Part shown: positions 10,287 through 22,085 of the stretch, in pieces
Layout: every line of letters starts with the position of its first letter
Numbering within the stretch: position 1 is the first letter of the stretch
NCBI GenBank assembly: GCA_018894105.1
Contig: CM032120.1
Coordinates: 32,634,710-32,698,709 of the forward strand
Direction of reading: 5' to 3'
Source of the DNA: Jacaranda mimosifolia
Lineage: Eukaryota; Streptophyta; Magnoliopsida; Lamiales; Bignoniaceae
DNA: 64,000 nucleotides
Program-made: the position numbers and the translations under genes
Notes under the pieces: generated by a model
Databases searched by the model: none
Seen by the model: the letters and a program-made list of their open reading frames with translations, nothing else
Told to the model about the DNA's origin: nothing

Positions 10287-11540
10287 GTTTATGTATGGAA
10301 TTATTATATATATATATATGTTAGTTTGTGCATGTAAAGTTACTTTCAATTGATTTTTTAAAAGCAATTTTATTGCTTTTCATATGCTAAATATTTACAC
10401 TTCTATAGATTCAATTATAATTTACATATAAACCAGCTATGTTTATATTATTGGTTTAAACTAGATTATAAACCATGTTATTAAGATAATATATTTATTT
10501 CAAATAAAGTAAATTGGTAGCTAATTTATTTTAAAAATAATAATTTCGAGATTGCATATGTTAAGAAATTTTAAAATCTTATCAAACATAATACAGTTGT
10601 TGTTGCCTTTGACCATCTAAGAACAACTGTTAAGTTATTATATAACTAGCTAATTTGGGTACGTAAATTTAGCTATTGACATACTAATGCTAAATATTTA
10701 AATTTTTATTCAATAAATTCAAGTATTGAGTCTGAAAAGTAGTTATTGAGATTTTTTATATTTTGAAATGGTAAGAATTTCTATAACTCTCTATATTTAG
10801 TTTGAAAATTTTTACCTTAATTCAATATTTTTCTAAATTATATTTTATTCCATAATTCTTTGTTTTAATTAAGTTAAGTTCCTTAATCTAATCTCATAAT
10901 CCCTACAAGTAATATATACTAAAAATAATCAAACATGCAATACACTAATATTTAAAGGTACAAAAATATTTTTTCTTTTGACTCCACCTCTATAGGTTCA
11001 TTTGCTTGGTCAGTTAAATTCTCATTTTTTTTATTATGCATGTATTTTATAATTTGAATATGATATACTAATATTAATAAAATTTTATGTTTATGAGCTA
11101 GCTTAATTTACAAAAGGAATTCAACGTTTTGATTTTGTAGTAAATTAAAATTTTACATTTATTTTTTGCTTTTGATATATTATGGTTTTCCTTTAACCCG
11201 TGATTTGTTGTTGTTGTTGTTGTTCTTCTTCTTCTTCTTCTTCTTTTTATTTTGTTAGTTCGATGTTCCAATAACATTTCATTAATTTACATAATTATGA
11301 AATTTAAAAAGTAGTTTTCGTGCTATTTAATAATAATTATGAAATTATTATTCAAAGGGCCCACAAAGCTACTTTTTTCTTATATTCATTTTGATTGATT
11401 TTATTCTTTTAAAGAAAGATTTATAATGTTATATTTTATATAGGGTGCATGATAAGTATAGTAAAATATTTATGAAAAAAAAATTAATATATAAACCATA
11501 ATTAAATTAAATATAGTAAAATTTAAAATTTAAAATTAAT

Positions 11541-11570
11541 GCCCAGTGCAACGCTGGGATTAAAAGCTAG
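11541..11570 (+). other. Helitron 3' terminal hairpin and CTAG end
   Basis: Palindrome CCCAG/CTGGG with a 6-base TGCAAC-type loop at 11542-11557, spacer attaaaag, then CTAG at 11567-11570 followed by the target T. This structure marks the termination point of rolling-circle transposition. Confidence 0.8.
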
Positions 11571-11915
11571 TTATACATTTGATTATAGTGCATTACCTAG
11601 TGGACAACATGACCAATATTTGAGTGAACTACATAGATATTACAAATGGTATACAATGTAGCAGAGTTTGATTGAGGTTATGCGGGTGCACTATTTCAAT
11701 CTGACAGTGGCAAAGATCATCCCAATGAAGAAGTTCAGAAGTTTTATGACTTGCCAACTAAGTACCATCACCATTGCGGGATGGATGCGAAATGCATTCC
11801 CCATTATCGATTGCTAGCTGTGAGAATACTAAGCATTAAAAGTGACTTTAATTTGCCTTACAAAATGAAAAAGGATATCTCATCAACAAAATTAAAAATG
11901 ACCGCAACACTAATT
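11571..11915 (+). pseudogene. CACTA transposase (TNP2-like) fragment
   Basis: From about 11680 the plus strand reads 'GALFQSDSGKDHPNEEVQKF', then Y-D-L and, after a stretch, 'YRLLAVRILSIKSDFNLPYK'. Plant CACTA TNP2 proteins have the pattern N-x-E-A-x-x-F-Y-D-L-L, then L-S-x-x-x-R-L-L-x-I-K. The segment follows directly on the 9649-9944 fragment once the Helitron is removed. It ends in a stop near 11919 and no later TNP2 catalytic part is present. Confidence 0.65.
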
Positions 11916-11929
11916 TGATGATAATGAGT

Positions 11930-12461
11930 TTACTACTTGTTGTGGTCAATATAGTTACACTCGTAATTTCTCAACCCTTAAGACACTTTAACAAAATGGT
12001 GTAGTAGGCAGACAAAATAGTGCATATGCTAAATGAATATGAATTACCTAAATTCTTTTGGAGAGGAAGCCATTAATACCATATGGTACATCATTAATCT
12101 GGAATTTCAAAGACCATTCATAAAGAAAATACCACAAAGATTTGGAACGAAAAAGTGCCAAATATTTCTTTTTTCCATGCTCTAGGATGTGAGTGTTGTA
12201 TTTTGAATGATCAAGAATATTTCACTATTAGACCCAAAATTAGATGAGGGAGTATTTGTTGGATACTATAACCATAGCAAAATATATCAAGTGTTTAATA
12301 AAAGAAAGGGAACATTTTAAGAATTAGAAAATATAGTTTTTGATTAAATTAACCCTCTCATTGTCAAGAAAACCTTGAGCATTGAATTTGCAAATGTTAA
12401 CAAGATAATTGAAGTCCTACATAACGAAAATAATTTGGAAATAGAGATAGCTCAAAGGAAT
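11930..12461 (+). pseudogene. Ty1/copia relic, integrase C-terminal part
   Basis: A broken plus-strand translation matches copia integrase: N-G-V-V-x-R-x-N near 11995, 'LNSFGEEAINTIWYIIN' near 12055, a K-K-I-P segment near 12125, and 'LDEGVFVGYYNHSKIYQVFN' near 12245-12300 followed by K-R-K and a F-D motif. The frame shifts repeatedly. It is the left part of an old element whose RT and RNase H lie at 20472-22085; two later insertions separate the parts. Confidence 0.75.
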
Positions 12462-15381
12462 TGTAATGCTCTGAGCCGGAGGTGGGTGCCTCTAGTTAGA
12501 GTGCTACCACTCTGATAAATATCACTCAGTGTACTCGAAGAAATGCAAACACACTAAAGAGAAAGGTTCTTCATACGCATTGGGTAATGGCAATGTACAC
12601 CTGTATAAAACTTTTATAACCAAAAGGAATGCTATCCAAAACTTATTACAATATATGAAGCCTCAGGTAGTTTCTAATGCTGTCTCTTTACATCAGACGA
12701 ACTATGTACACTATGTACTATTGAGCCCACCCTCATGTGGCTCCTACTCATCTTTATTTGGAGAAAGCACAGAATGAACAAAACAGAACTATAAGTCCAA
12801 ATAACTCAGCAAGTCAATAAATAAAAGATAGTCCTAGCAAATAGCATAATAGCATCACACACTAATGCTGTATGTGAAAATTGATAAAATAATAAAGGTA
12901 TGAGATACATATATGGTGTAGGGAAACGTATTTAATTGGAAAATTAACCAAATATGATTGTTCACAAACACTTTCACTATTCAGCTGTTGGTGATTCTCC
13001 GACCTTGTCACTCCACTTTCCAAAAACACGAAAACCCTTATTCCTCCAAAGTACCGAGTGATCGGCTTAGACTTAATCACTCACTAGGCATGGTTAGCTT
13101 CATGCCTGTCTTGCCCATAGCCGGCTACCACCAGCTTACTATGAGCAGGGATTTGTATATACATCACGTATGGGTATCAGTCGAAAGATCTATCACCGTC
13201 GGTTCGTTCCCGTCTTTTGAAGTCGATCCCAGGGCCCACTCCCAAGGGTATTAATATAGTCACTGATAATACTGAATATGCCTAACAACATTTCACTTAA
13301 TATGTCACTTCGCTATGATAAACACAACATCATTGAATTAGTACCAGGCTTATTTCAGAACAAACATGGCGATGAGAATAAAATATATTTTAAAATCTAC
13401 TTTTGTTTTTCCACGTACAATCACCATTTTCAAGCATAAATCATAATTAAATGGAAGCTGTATCAGGCTTAATGGGTGATGTGTGGTGAACTTTCACAAA
13501 CACTTTTACTTATCAAACCGGTATAAACATGATATTTGGTTCAAGGATGCAACAACTCCAAATGGGTACGGAATTTAGATAAGAATAACTCAAGAGTCAC
13601 AGATAAAGGATAAGAAAGGTCTGAATAAACTATTAAGAGAAATATAAGGGTAGCAAGACAATGTTACATAGATGAATGACAATTTTCAGCAAAGAGGGGG
13701 GCAAACAGAACTGGTATATATATTAATATAGATACACAAGATAAGAAATTGCATCAAATAAGATTGGAAATTTGGATAAGATCAACATAAGAATTTCAAG
13801 TAGAAAGAACAACTCAGATAGCCTATCAGATTCAATATCAGAGCTAAATATTTACGTTCTGTCCCCTGTAAAGAAAGCTAACATAAGCTCACCTGATACT
13901 CTCGTGGTACTATCCCCTATGTTTCAGTAGTGTCTGCACCTTCCTCACCTAACGACATTAGATGTAATACAAGAAAATTAATTCCAATGGCATCACATTT
14001 CTTATCACAATTTATATTATGTTTTAGAAATGTTCCTGTACGTTATATCTATAAATAACTCATCAATAGGAACATGTCAACTTCCTAGTGGCTGTATACA
14101 GTGCTACTATAGCATTTTGGCATTAGCTTAGTTAAACCACTTAATCCCATCAATAAGTTTTTAAAGTAATTAGTACTGTGAACTTATAATTTTAATCTTT
14201 CCAATAGAGCTGACTCCATTCAATTTATTTTAATTAGGTTCATACCATCCCACAGTCAATAGCGAGTTCTATAATTAAAGTCTTATAATTAAGATCTTAT
14301 CACTAGGATTATTACCTCTAAATTAAGGTCTAATCAATTCCTAAATAAATTTAAGTTTCAATTTAATCGATTTAAGGTAATTTAATTCAATAAAAATCAA
14401 AATTTACCCAATTGGATTAAGTTTAAGTCAATTTCAATTCGGTTGCGTTCGAAACGAGAATCTGGAGCTTCTGTATATGGGTTGTCGGAGCGCCGCCATC
14501 TGCCGCCACTGACCATTGCAGGAGCTCAACCTGATTTACTCAAAGGCGCATCTCACTGAACCCAGGCAAGTCAATTTCACCCTTTCTATTCTCCTCGCCG
14601 ATGAATTTCACCAAGAACCTCACTCGCGCCACCACATGCCGCTACATCTTATCTCCTTTAATTCTTTCTCCACCGGCTACCAAACTTCGAATTAAAGCTA
14701 TCACCACGTTCCTTGCAGTGAACCTGTCACAACCTACCTCTTAATTCCTAGCCTCAGTCGGCCAAAATCCACAACCCACCATCACCGACCACCTTCAACC
14801 TCTAGCCACCAAATTATCCCATTTCTCCAGTTGTTTTTAGGAATTTCTGGTATGGGCTTGTTCATTGCAAGGTAAGGAATATACTTATCTGTTTAGAATT
14901 AAGTTTTGAGGTCAAACAAAGCAAAGTCGAGCAATGGAGAGTTGGGTGCATTTTTGAGAATTTGAAATATTTTTGTCCTTGAAATATATATATATATATA
15001 TAAATCAACTTTTGCTTAATTGCACTAGCTACCCCAAGATTTTCCACCGCTTACAGAGTCACCCCTAAGCTTTAAACCACATTTCAAAATGACCCCCGAG
15101 TTTCATTTTAGCCTCTATAATTTTGTTTTTTACACTTGGCCCTGTAAGCTTTTAAATTCCTAATAATTAAACCCAACTAAGTTAATTTTTAGGTCCTCAT
15201 AGTTTCGTTAATTCTATTAAGGCCCTCATTGATTTAAATTTTATTTAATTAAGGTCTAATCCATGTTGTTATTATTTATTCTCCCAAAATATTTTAATTA
15301 ATTTAATCCTTTAATCTTTACTATAATTTAAATTTTAAATCCCTTCGCTTTCATTTATATTTTACGATTCAGGATGTTACA
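12462..15381 (-). mobile_element. Solo LTR, about 2.9 kb, probably gypsy (Tekay/Del-like)
   Basis: The unit begins TGTAATGCTC and ends GATGTTACA, with TG...CA ends, and is flanked by the exact 5-bp duplication ggaat (12457-12461 and 15382-15386). On the minus strand it starts TGTAACATCCTGAATCG, the type of beginning seen in long-LTR Tekay/Del chromovirus LTRs. No internal direct repeat, PBS, PPT or pol sequence was seen inside, which fits a solo LTR left by unequal recombination. The lineage assignment is weaker than the borders. Small open frames inside it are not genes. Confidence 0.7.
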
Positions 15382-15398
15382 GGAATGATAAAAACTAT

Positions 15399-15990
15399 TG
15401 TTGAGTGTGCCTTGAAATTCAAGTTGAAATGATGAAAATAGCAAGAAACAGAAAAAATAGTGAAGAAATGGCAAGATGGGATGGAAATGGTGGACAACCA
15501 GTAGCAGTGGGTGTGCAGTAGAGGGTCTCAGGATGCCCTCAGGCAAATGCCCCCACACCTGGGCATGATCGACTGATGCCCAGGTGGGGAAGCTACTGCC
15601 CGTCCTAGCAGAATTGCATGTTATGCCCCCTCAGGTGCAACAGTTGTGCACTGGGGCGCACGGCGGAGGCCCAATGGGCGATTTTTCGACCTAAACTTAT
15701 ATTTAATCAGTTTTTCCTCATTTTCAAAAAATAACCCTATTCAAATTAATTTTGGACTGTTTTTGAGATTTTTCTCTCTAATGGAGGTTAGAACGAAGGT
15801 ATTGGATGTTCTTGTGAGATTTGTAGGACTTAAATTTGTATTTGGTACTTGATTTGAGATCAATAAAATTCATCTCTTTGTCCGGTGGAGTAGGCACATC
15901 GCATAACCACATTAAATCTTGTGTTCTTTCATTGAATTGCTTTGCGGGTATTTCTTAGCTATTGTTATTTGGTCTTTCTGAGTTACAACA
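15399..15990 (+). repeat. 5' LTR of the copia element
   Basis: TG...CA ended repeat matching 19915-20466; both share a distinctive end with gtgttctttcattgaatt and a final ttacaaca / ttataaca. Substitutions and several indels separate the copies. Confidence 0.88.
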
Positions 15991-16008
15991 AACTGGTATT
16001 AAGAGCCA
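15991..16008 (+). other. Primer binding site of the copia element
   Basis: Three bases after the 5' LTR the sequence reads TGGTATTAAGAGCC. It resembles the usual plant copia site TGGTATCAGAGC, complementary to the 3' end of initiator tRNA-Met, with a substitution and an inserted base. Confidence 0.7.
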
Positions 16009-16019
16009 AGTTGACCAAG

Positions 16020-16760
16020 ATGTCCTTGATGAAATACGATAGAAAACTTCAATGGAAAGAATGATTTTGGGTTGTGGAAGATGAAGGTGCACATCTTCCT
16101 ATGTCAACAAGGTTTGCAGAGAGTATCTTGCCAGATATACTTTTAGATAAGGAAAAAGATGAATTTATGGTAAAGGCTTACGGTACTTTGGTATTATTGT
16201 TGGCAAATAATGTACTGAGAGATGTCGCCATAGAAAGTACACCAGCCAAATTGCAGCTAAAGTTGGAGAGTTTGTACATGACGAAGTCTCTTACAAATCG
16301 ATTGTATTGAAATAATAGTCGTACATCCTTAGGATGAAAGAAGGTACATCTATTACTCAGCATATTGATAATTTCAATAAGGTGATATTGGATCTCGTTA
16401 GTATAGATGTGCAAGTTGAGGATGAAGATCAAGCATTGATTTTTTTGTGTTCTCTACTTAAATCCTTTGAGCACTTAGTTACTATTTTACTACATGGGAG
16501 AGATATGATATCAATGGAAGATGTGAAGGCATCATTGAATTCAAATGAATTAAAAAATCATATCTTAGACAGTAATGATAGTGAAAGTAGGGAAGGATTG
16601 ACTGCGAAGGGTTAATCAAAAGAAAAGAGAAAGAGTAGAGCCGATCTAAGTCTAGAGGCAAGCCTAAATCAAACGATAAATACCATAAGTGCAGAAGAAA
16701 GGGGCACTGGAAATGAAATTGCCCAGAACATGGAAAGATAAAGGATTCGAGTGAATCTTC
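16020..16760 (+). pseudogene. Copia gag, broken
   Basis: The N-terminus carries 'NGKNDFGLWKMKVHIFL' when the frame is followed across a shift near 16050. Then come 'LANNVLRDVA' and 'LESLYMTKSLTNRLY' (to 16310), and after a stop 'GTSITQHIDNFNKVI' and 'FLCSLLKSFEHLV' to 16615: the conserved copia gag block. A zinc knuckle near 16685-16725 reads Y-H-K-C-x4-G-H-x4-C, so the first cysteine of the CCHC box is a tyrosine and a stop lies inside the knuckle. Gag would form the cytoplasmic particle. Confidence 0.8.
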
Positions 16761-16849
16761 TAATCAGAAATAGGATGATGTTGCTAGAATTATTGAGGAT
16801 GAGTCTAATGGAGTGCTTATTCTCAATGTTACTAAGAGTTTTTTGAGTT

Positions 16850-18150
16850 CCGAGTGAATTTAGATAGTAGTTGTTCCTACCATTTGTGCCAATGAGAGTA
16901 TTGGTTCACTACTTATCAAAAATACAATGTTGGTAAAGTGCTAATGGGAAACAATACATCTTGCAGAGTTATAGGGATTGACACAGTGTATCAGAATGTG
17001 CGATGGAATTGTGAGGACGCTGATAGATGCACACCATGTTCCTAATTTCGCTGGGTATTTTGGACAAGAATGGGTGTGAGTATAGAGTTGGAGATGGATT
17101 TCTATGAATTTCCAAGGGTGCTTTGCTAATCATGAAGGGGAAAAAGAGGAATGGCCTTCACATATTGCAGAGTAGTATAATTTTTGGTACTGCAGCAGTT
17201 TCTTCATTGCTTAATTATACTATGAGGTTGTGGTATATGTGCCTTGGGCATATGAGTGAGAGGTGAATGTCAGAGTTGAGCAAATGGGGTTTGCTTTGTG
17301 GAAAAAAGATTGGAGAGCTAGATTTTTGTGAGTAGTGTATTCTTGGCAAACAATACAAGGTAAAGTTCATCACCGTAGTTCATAGGAAAAGGGCACCTTG
17401 GATTACATTCACTCAATTCTTTGGGGCCTTATCATGTTTTCTCAAAGGGTGGTGCTAGATATATGCTGACATTCATTGATGACTTCTCATGGAGAATATA
17501 AGTACATATGTTGAAACATAAAGATAAGATATTTGTCAACTTCAAGCATTGGTAGACCTTGATTAAAAAGAAGACTGGGAAGGAGGTCTAATACTTGAGG
17601 ATTGACAATAGTTTAGATTTTTGCAACAAGGAATTTCAGGAGTTCTGTGATAATAAGGGGACTGTGAGGCATCGCACAGTTGTTCATACATCACAGCAGA
17701 ACAGAGTTACAGAACGGATGAAAGGACTATTTTGGAAAGAGCTAGATCCATGCTCTTTAATGTTGGATTATATAAAGATTTTTAGGTTGAAGCTGTTAAT
17801 ACTGCTTATTATTTGGTGAATAGGTCACCATCAACCGCTATGGACTGGAAGACACTAATAAACGTTTAGTTAAGATTTCTTCTTGATTATTCAAATATAA
17901 GGGTATTTAAGTATCTGGCCTATGCTCATGTTCGTGATAGGAAGTTTGAGTTGAGAGCAAGGAAGTACATATTCCTAAGCTATGTAGATGGAGTCAAGAG
18001 TTATCGTTTGTGGTGTACTAATGACAAAGGCTCCAAGGTGATTATTAGTAGAGATGTGACATTTGACGAGCCTGCTATGATGAAGAAGGTGGAGTAGGGT
18101 AAAAATAGTTAAGAATGCATTAAGGAGAAGGTACAGTTTTAGATTGACAT
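16850..18150 (+). pseudogene. Copia protease remnant and integrase, broken
   Basis: A D-S-x-C-S-Y-H-L protease-like start lies near 16860, where the plant copia pattern is D-S-G-A-S/C-x-H-M. The integrase core follows: 'GGARYMLTFIDDFSW' (17450-17495), 'LRIDNSLDFCNKEFQEFCDN' (about 17592-17655), 'TVVHTSQQNRVTERM' (17680-17722), giving the D, D and E catalytic positions, then 'AYYLVNRSPSTAMDWKT' and 'SYRLWCTNDKGSKVIISRDV' to about 18065. Stops occur between most blocks. Confidence 0.8.
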
Positions 18151-18359
18151 TCCACAAGTTTCAAAAGAGAAATAGAAGGTGGTAGGTAAAGCTGGTGAGA
18201 GCTCATTATCACCTAATTAGTAGCAAGAAACGGATTCACTACAGAACTACTCATTTAGCTCGCGATAGAGAAAGGAGATAGATTAAACCACCACAACGAT
18301 TTGCATATTCAGATTTGATTACTTATGCTTTAAGTTAGGCCGAGGAGTTTGTGGGAGAT

Positions 18360-19860
18360 GATCCAGTCACATACAGAGAGACCATTTCTCGTCTAGATTC
18401 TAATAAATAGATAGTTGCTATGAGTGAAGAGATAGAGTCTCTACATAAGAATAGCACATGTGAGTTGTTAATGTACTTAAAGGGTAGAAAATAATTGGAT
18501 GCAAATGGATTTAGAAGAGAAAAGAAAGAATTCTAGGGTTAAGGATGCTCTCAATAAGGCACAATTGGTTGCTAAGGGTTTTATGCAAAGAGAGGGATTT
18601 GAATTTCATGAAGTGTTCTCCCTAATTGTAAAGCATACCTCTATTTGCGTGTTACTTGTCATGGTAGCTTTATTTGATATGGAGCTTGAGAAGATAAATG
18701 TGAAAACGACATTTTTGTATGGTGAGTTGGAGGAACATATTTACATAAGTCAACTAAAAGGATTTGTTTTTTCCAAAAAGGAAAATCAAGCATGCCTTTT
18801 GAAGAGGTCTTTGTATGGCTTAAGCCAATCTCCTAGGCAGTGGTATAAAGGTTTGATGCATTTATTATTAAGATTGGGTACACTAGAAGTATTTATGATT
18901 GTTGTGTATATCATAGAATTATAATGATTGTCTTCTCATTTATTTATTGCTTTATGTTGATGCTATATTGATTATCTCTAAAAACATATATGAGATTAAT
19001 ATGTTAAAAGCTTAGTTGAGTGAAGAAATTGAAATGAAGGATTTGGGTAGTGTAAAGAGGATATTGGGCATAGAGATTCTCCGAGATAGACACTTTGGGT
19101 TGTTGTACTTATCTTCGCAAAAATATATTGAGAAAGTACTAGAACCTTGTGAGATGGAAAAGTTCAAGTCAATTAGTATGCCACTTGCAACTCATATTCA
19201 GCTTTCATCAGATCTATCACCAAGTACTGAGGAGGAGGTGGAGCACATGTCTAATGTGTCATATGCTATTGCAGTTGTTAGTTTGATTTACGCCATGGTA
19301 TGCACTAAGCCAGATATTTAATATGTTTATTATTGTGAGTAGGTACATGCACAAGCCGAGAAAGATGTAGTGGCAGGTAGTGAAATGGATTATTAGGTTT
19401 CTAAGAGGCTCTGCAGATAGATGTTTGATGTATAGTTAATTGAATTCTACTGCTAGACTTGTTGGCTATGTGGATATAGATTATGCTGGAGATTTGGACA
19501 ATAGAAAGTCTATAACAGGTTATGTGTTTTGTATTTCTGGATGTAATGTTAGCTGGGCATGGAGGAAGGAATTTGGCTAAAAGGGCTAATTGATGATATG
19601 GTATGAGTTCTAATATTACTACAGTATTTTGTGACAATTAGAACGTCACACACTTGTCAAAGAATCAAGCATTTCACAAGAGAACAAAACACATTAATAT
19701 GAGTTATCACTTTGTCTGAGGTATGGTGTCTCAAGGTATTATCTTAGTTGAGAAGGTTGGGACTAAGGATAATCCAGCAGATATGTTGACAAAGACCGTT
19801 CCGAGAATCAAATACAAGCATTGCTTGGATCTGATAAACATTTGCAGACTTAGATGATTG
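18360..19860 (+). pseudogene. Copia reverse transcriptase and RNase H, broken
   Basis: The start block 'SEEIESLHKNSTCEL' is near 18422. An open stretch 18499-18924 carries 'FSLIVKHTSICVLLVM' and 'LEEHIYISQLKGF' and 'SLYGLSQSPRQWYKG'. Near 18950-18970 the catalytic YVDD box reads L-Y-V-D-A, so the second aspartate is lost. 'EIEMKDLGSVKRILGIEI' and 'YIEKVL' are at 19020-19140. RNase H parts follow to about 19850 with 'DYAGDLDNRKSITGYVF'-type sequence near 19480-19530 and a C-terminal 'ADMLTK' near 19780. Stops and shifts throughout. Confidence 0.8.
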
Positions 19861-19900
19861 CCCTTTTGGGGAGCCAAAGATGATGGATGGAGAATTTTAA

Positions 19901-19914
19901 GTCAAGGTGGAGAT
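19901..19914 (+). other. Polypurine tract of the copia element
   Basis: gtcaaggtggagat lies directly before the TG of the 3' LTR, the usual form AAGGTGGAGAT of plant copia elements. Confidence 0.8.
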
Positions 19915-20466
19915 TGTTGAGTATGCCTTGAAATTCAAGTTGGAAATGATGAAAATAGCAAGAAACTATGAAAACGATGAAGAAAAAAATGAGAAATAGT
20001 GCTAAAACGGCGAGACGAGACGTAAACGGTGTAGAAATGGTGGACAGCTGACAGCACCGGGTAGATGCCTTGGTGGTTGGGCATAGAATTTGCATGTTGT
20101 GCATGCCTAGGCACAATGGTTGCGTGCCTGGGCACACAACAGAGGCCCAACGGGTTATTTTTCGACCCAAACTTATATCTAATCGATTTTTTGTCCATTT
20201 TTGAAAAATAACCATATTCAAATTAGTTTTGAACTATTTTTGAGATTTTTCTCTCTAACGGAGGTTAGAACGAGGGTGTTGGGTGTTCTCGTGAGATTTG
20301 TGGGACTTGAATTTGCACTTGGCACTTGATTTGAGATCAATAAAGTTCATCTCTTTGTCGGGTAGAATAGGCACATCGCCGAACGATGTTAAATCTTGTG
20401 TTCTTTCATTGAATTACTTTGTGGGTATTTCCTAATTTTGTTATTTGATCTTTCTGGGTTATAACA
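19915..20466 (+). repeat. 3' LTR of the copia element
   Basis: Partner of 15399-15990; starts TGTTGAGTATGCC, ends GGGTTATAACA, followed by the target repeat actat. Forty bases shorter than the 5' LTR through indels. Confidence 0.88.
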
Positions 20467-20471
20467 ACTAT

Positions 20472-22085
20472 GCATTTACAAATGGAAGTTCCAAGGACAT
20501 CTTTGGCCAAAAGAATATAAAGTTCAGGCATGCTTTCAACCACCCAGTTGAAAAGATTATCAAAGATCCACAAGTTGGGATCATCATCGAATCCAAAGCA
20601 AAACAAGATAACTCAAATGCTACTAATCATCTCTTGCAGAACAAATATTCATGAGGCACTAAATGATGTATTTCGAATAGATGCAAAGAAAAAAGAAAAT
20701 TTTCAATTTGACAAAAATAGTGCTTAGAAATTAGTCAGAAGACCATTAGATCAATCGATAATCATAACTAATTGGTTTTTTGGAAACAAGCTTGTTGACA
20801 AAGGTGATGTGATTCGGAATAAAGCTCAACTTTTCCCAAATAGGTACTGCAAACAAGAAGGTGTAGGTTATGGCAAAACTTATGCACCCATTTCATGTTT
20901 AAATTCTATTAGAATCCTACAAAAATTTCCTACTCTTTTAAATGGACGTCAAAAGTGAATTTGTAAATGGCTTCATCAAGGAAGAAGTAATCATGACCAA
21001 CCACCCCATTTCAGAAATTCAAACTTTGCAAATTTCATTTTCAAGTTACCAAAGGTCTGCATGATTTAAAAAACAAGTCCCTACATGGTATGAATGGCTG
21101 AGTATATGTCTTATTACTAAAGGTATTTGCATGTAGATACCATTCTCTTTCCATTCCGCCTTCTTATGCTCTTGTATTCTCATTCCACTGTTGAAGTACT
21201 AAAAGCATTAAAATAAATCTTTTACTTGCTTAATTTGCATTGATGATGCTATCTTTGGAGGTACCCAAAAATAAATTGTATGAAGAATTTACACATTGCA
21301 TGAAAAAGTGAATTTGAGATGAGTCTTATAGGGAATAAACTTTCTTGTCTGGACATCAAATGAAAGAAACCTCTAAACAGATATATAAATGTCAAGAAGA
21401 ATATACAAGAAAGTTAACTAAAGAAATTTGGAATGGGAAATTATAAAGAGTCATATACTCGAATGGTTCCAATCACTAGGTTTGAGATTGATCCCAATGA
21501 GAATAAAATTGATGAAACTTTATACTTACTTCTAACTACTAATAGGCTTGATATCTTGTTCTACACTAGGTTATATGCAAGGATTCACGAAAAATCCAAT
21601 ACTCTCCTTTTTTGAGTTGTCAAGTGTATCTTGTTGTATCTAAAAAGATCTCTACATATTAGTACTTGATATCCTCATTCAAATTCTTTACATCTTGTTG
21701 GTTTTTTTAATGATGACTACGCAGATTGTAGAATTGATAGAAAAAGTACCACTTCTACTTGTCAACTTCTCAGAAATGCCGAGAAGTTGGTGCAATAAGA
21801 AGCAAAACATAGTCGCACTATAAATCATAGAGCCAAAATATATGGCACTAGGCAATTGTTGTACACAGTTATTTTCGATAAAACAAATCTTGCATGATTT
21901 TGGCCTTGATTTTGCCTAAATACCTATTTAATGTGATAAGTGCCATTAGATTTTAAACAATACAATTTATCATTCACATATGAAGCATATTGAAATATGT
22001 CATCATTTGATCAAAGGCCGCGTAACTAAAAGATATATCAATATAAAATTCATTGAAACTAAGTACCAACTAGTGGATTTTTTTT
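20472..22085 (+). pseudogene. Ty1/copia relic, linker, RT and RNase H part
   Basis: This continues the relic at 11930-12461. Recognisable blocks: 'FNHPVEKIIKDPQVGIIIES' (20534-20595), 'FWTK/NKLVDKGDVIRNKAQL'-like sequence near 20790-20835, 'EGVGYGKTYAPIS' near 20860-20898, an L-M-D-V-K-S-E-F-V-N-G-F-I-K-E-E block near 20930-20990, and near the end 'HMKHIEICHHLIKGRV' and 'INIKFIETKYQLVDF' (21970-22080), the typical C-terminus of copia RNase H. The frame is broken throughout. A poly-T tract starts right after it. Confidence 0.75.

Larger units (their letters stand above)
9945..11570 (+). mobile_element. Non-autonomous Helitron, 1626 bp
   Basis: The left end is TCTAATATATATATAAAG preceded by A. 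The right end is a hairpin (CCCAG-TGCAAC-GCTGGG) followed after 8 bases by CTAG and then T. These are the hallmarks of plant Helitrons: 5' TC, 3' subterminal hairpin, CTRR end, insertion between A and T, no target duplication. Removing it rejoins two parts of a CACTA transposase gene, independent support for the borders. The interior is AT-rich with a compound microsatellite and no helicase gene. Confidence 0.82.
15399..20466 (+). mobile_element. Ty1/copia retrotransposon with both LTRs, inactive
   Basis: Direct repeats 15399-15990 and 19915-20466 both start TGTTGAGT and end in aca. The exact 5-bp target duplication actat flanks them (15394-15398, 20467-20471). In between, in copia order on the plus strand, lie PBS, gag, a weak protease region, integrase, RT and RNase H, then a PPT. 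The protein resembles the Tork/Tnt1-like branch. Every domain has stops or frameshifts and the LTRs have diverged substantially, so it is an old, dead copy. It inserted into an older copia relic, 12 bp from the solo LTR's right target repeat. Confidence 0.9.
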
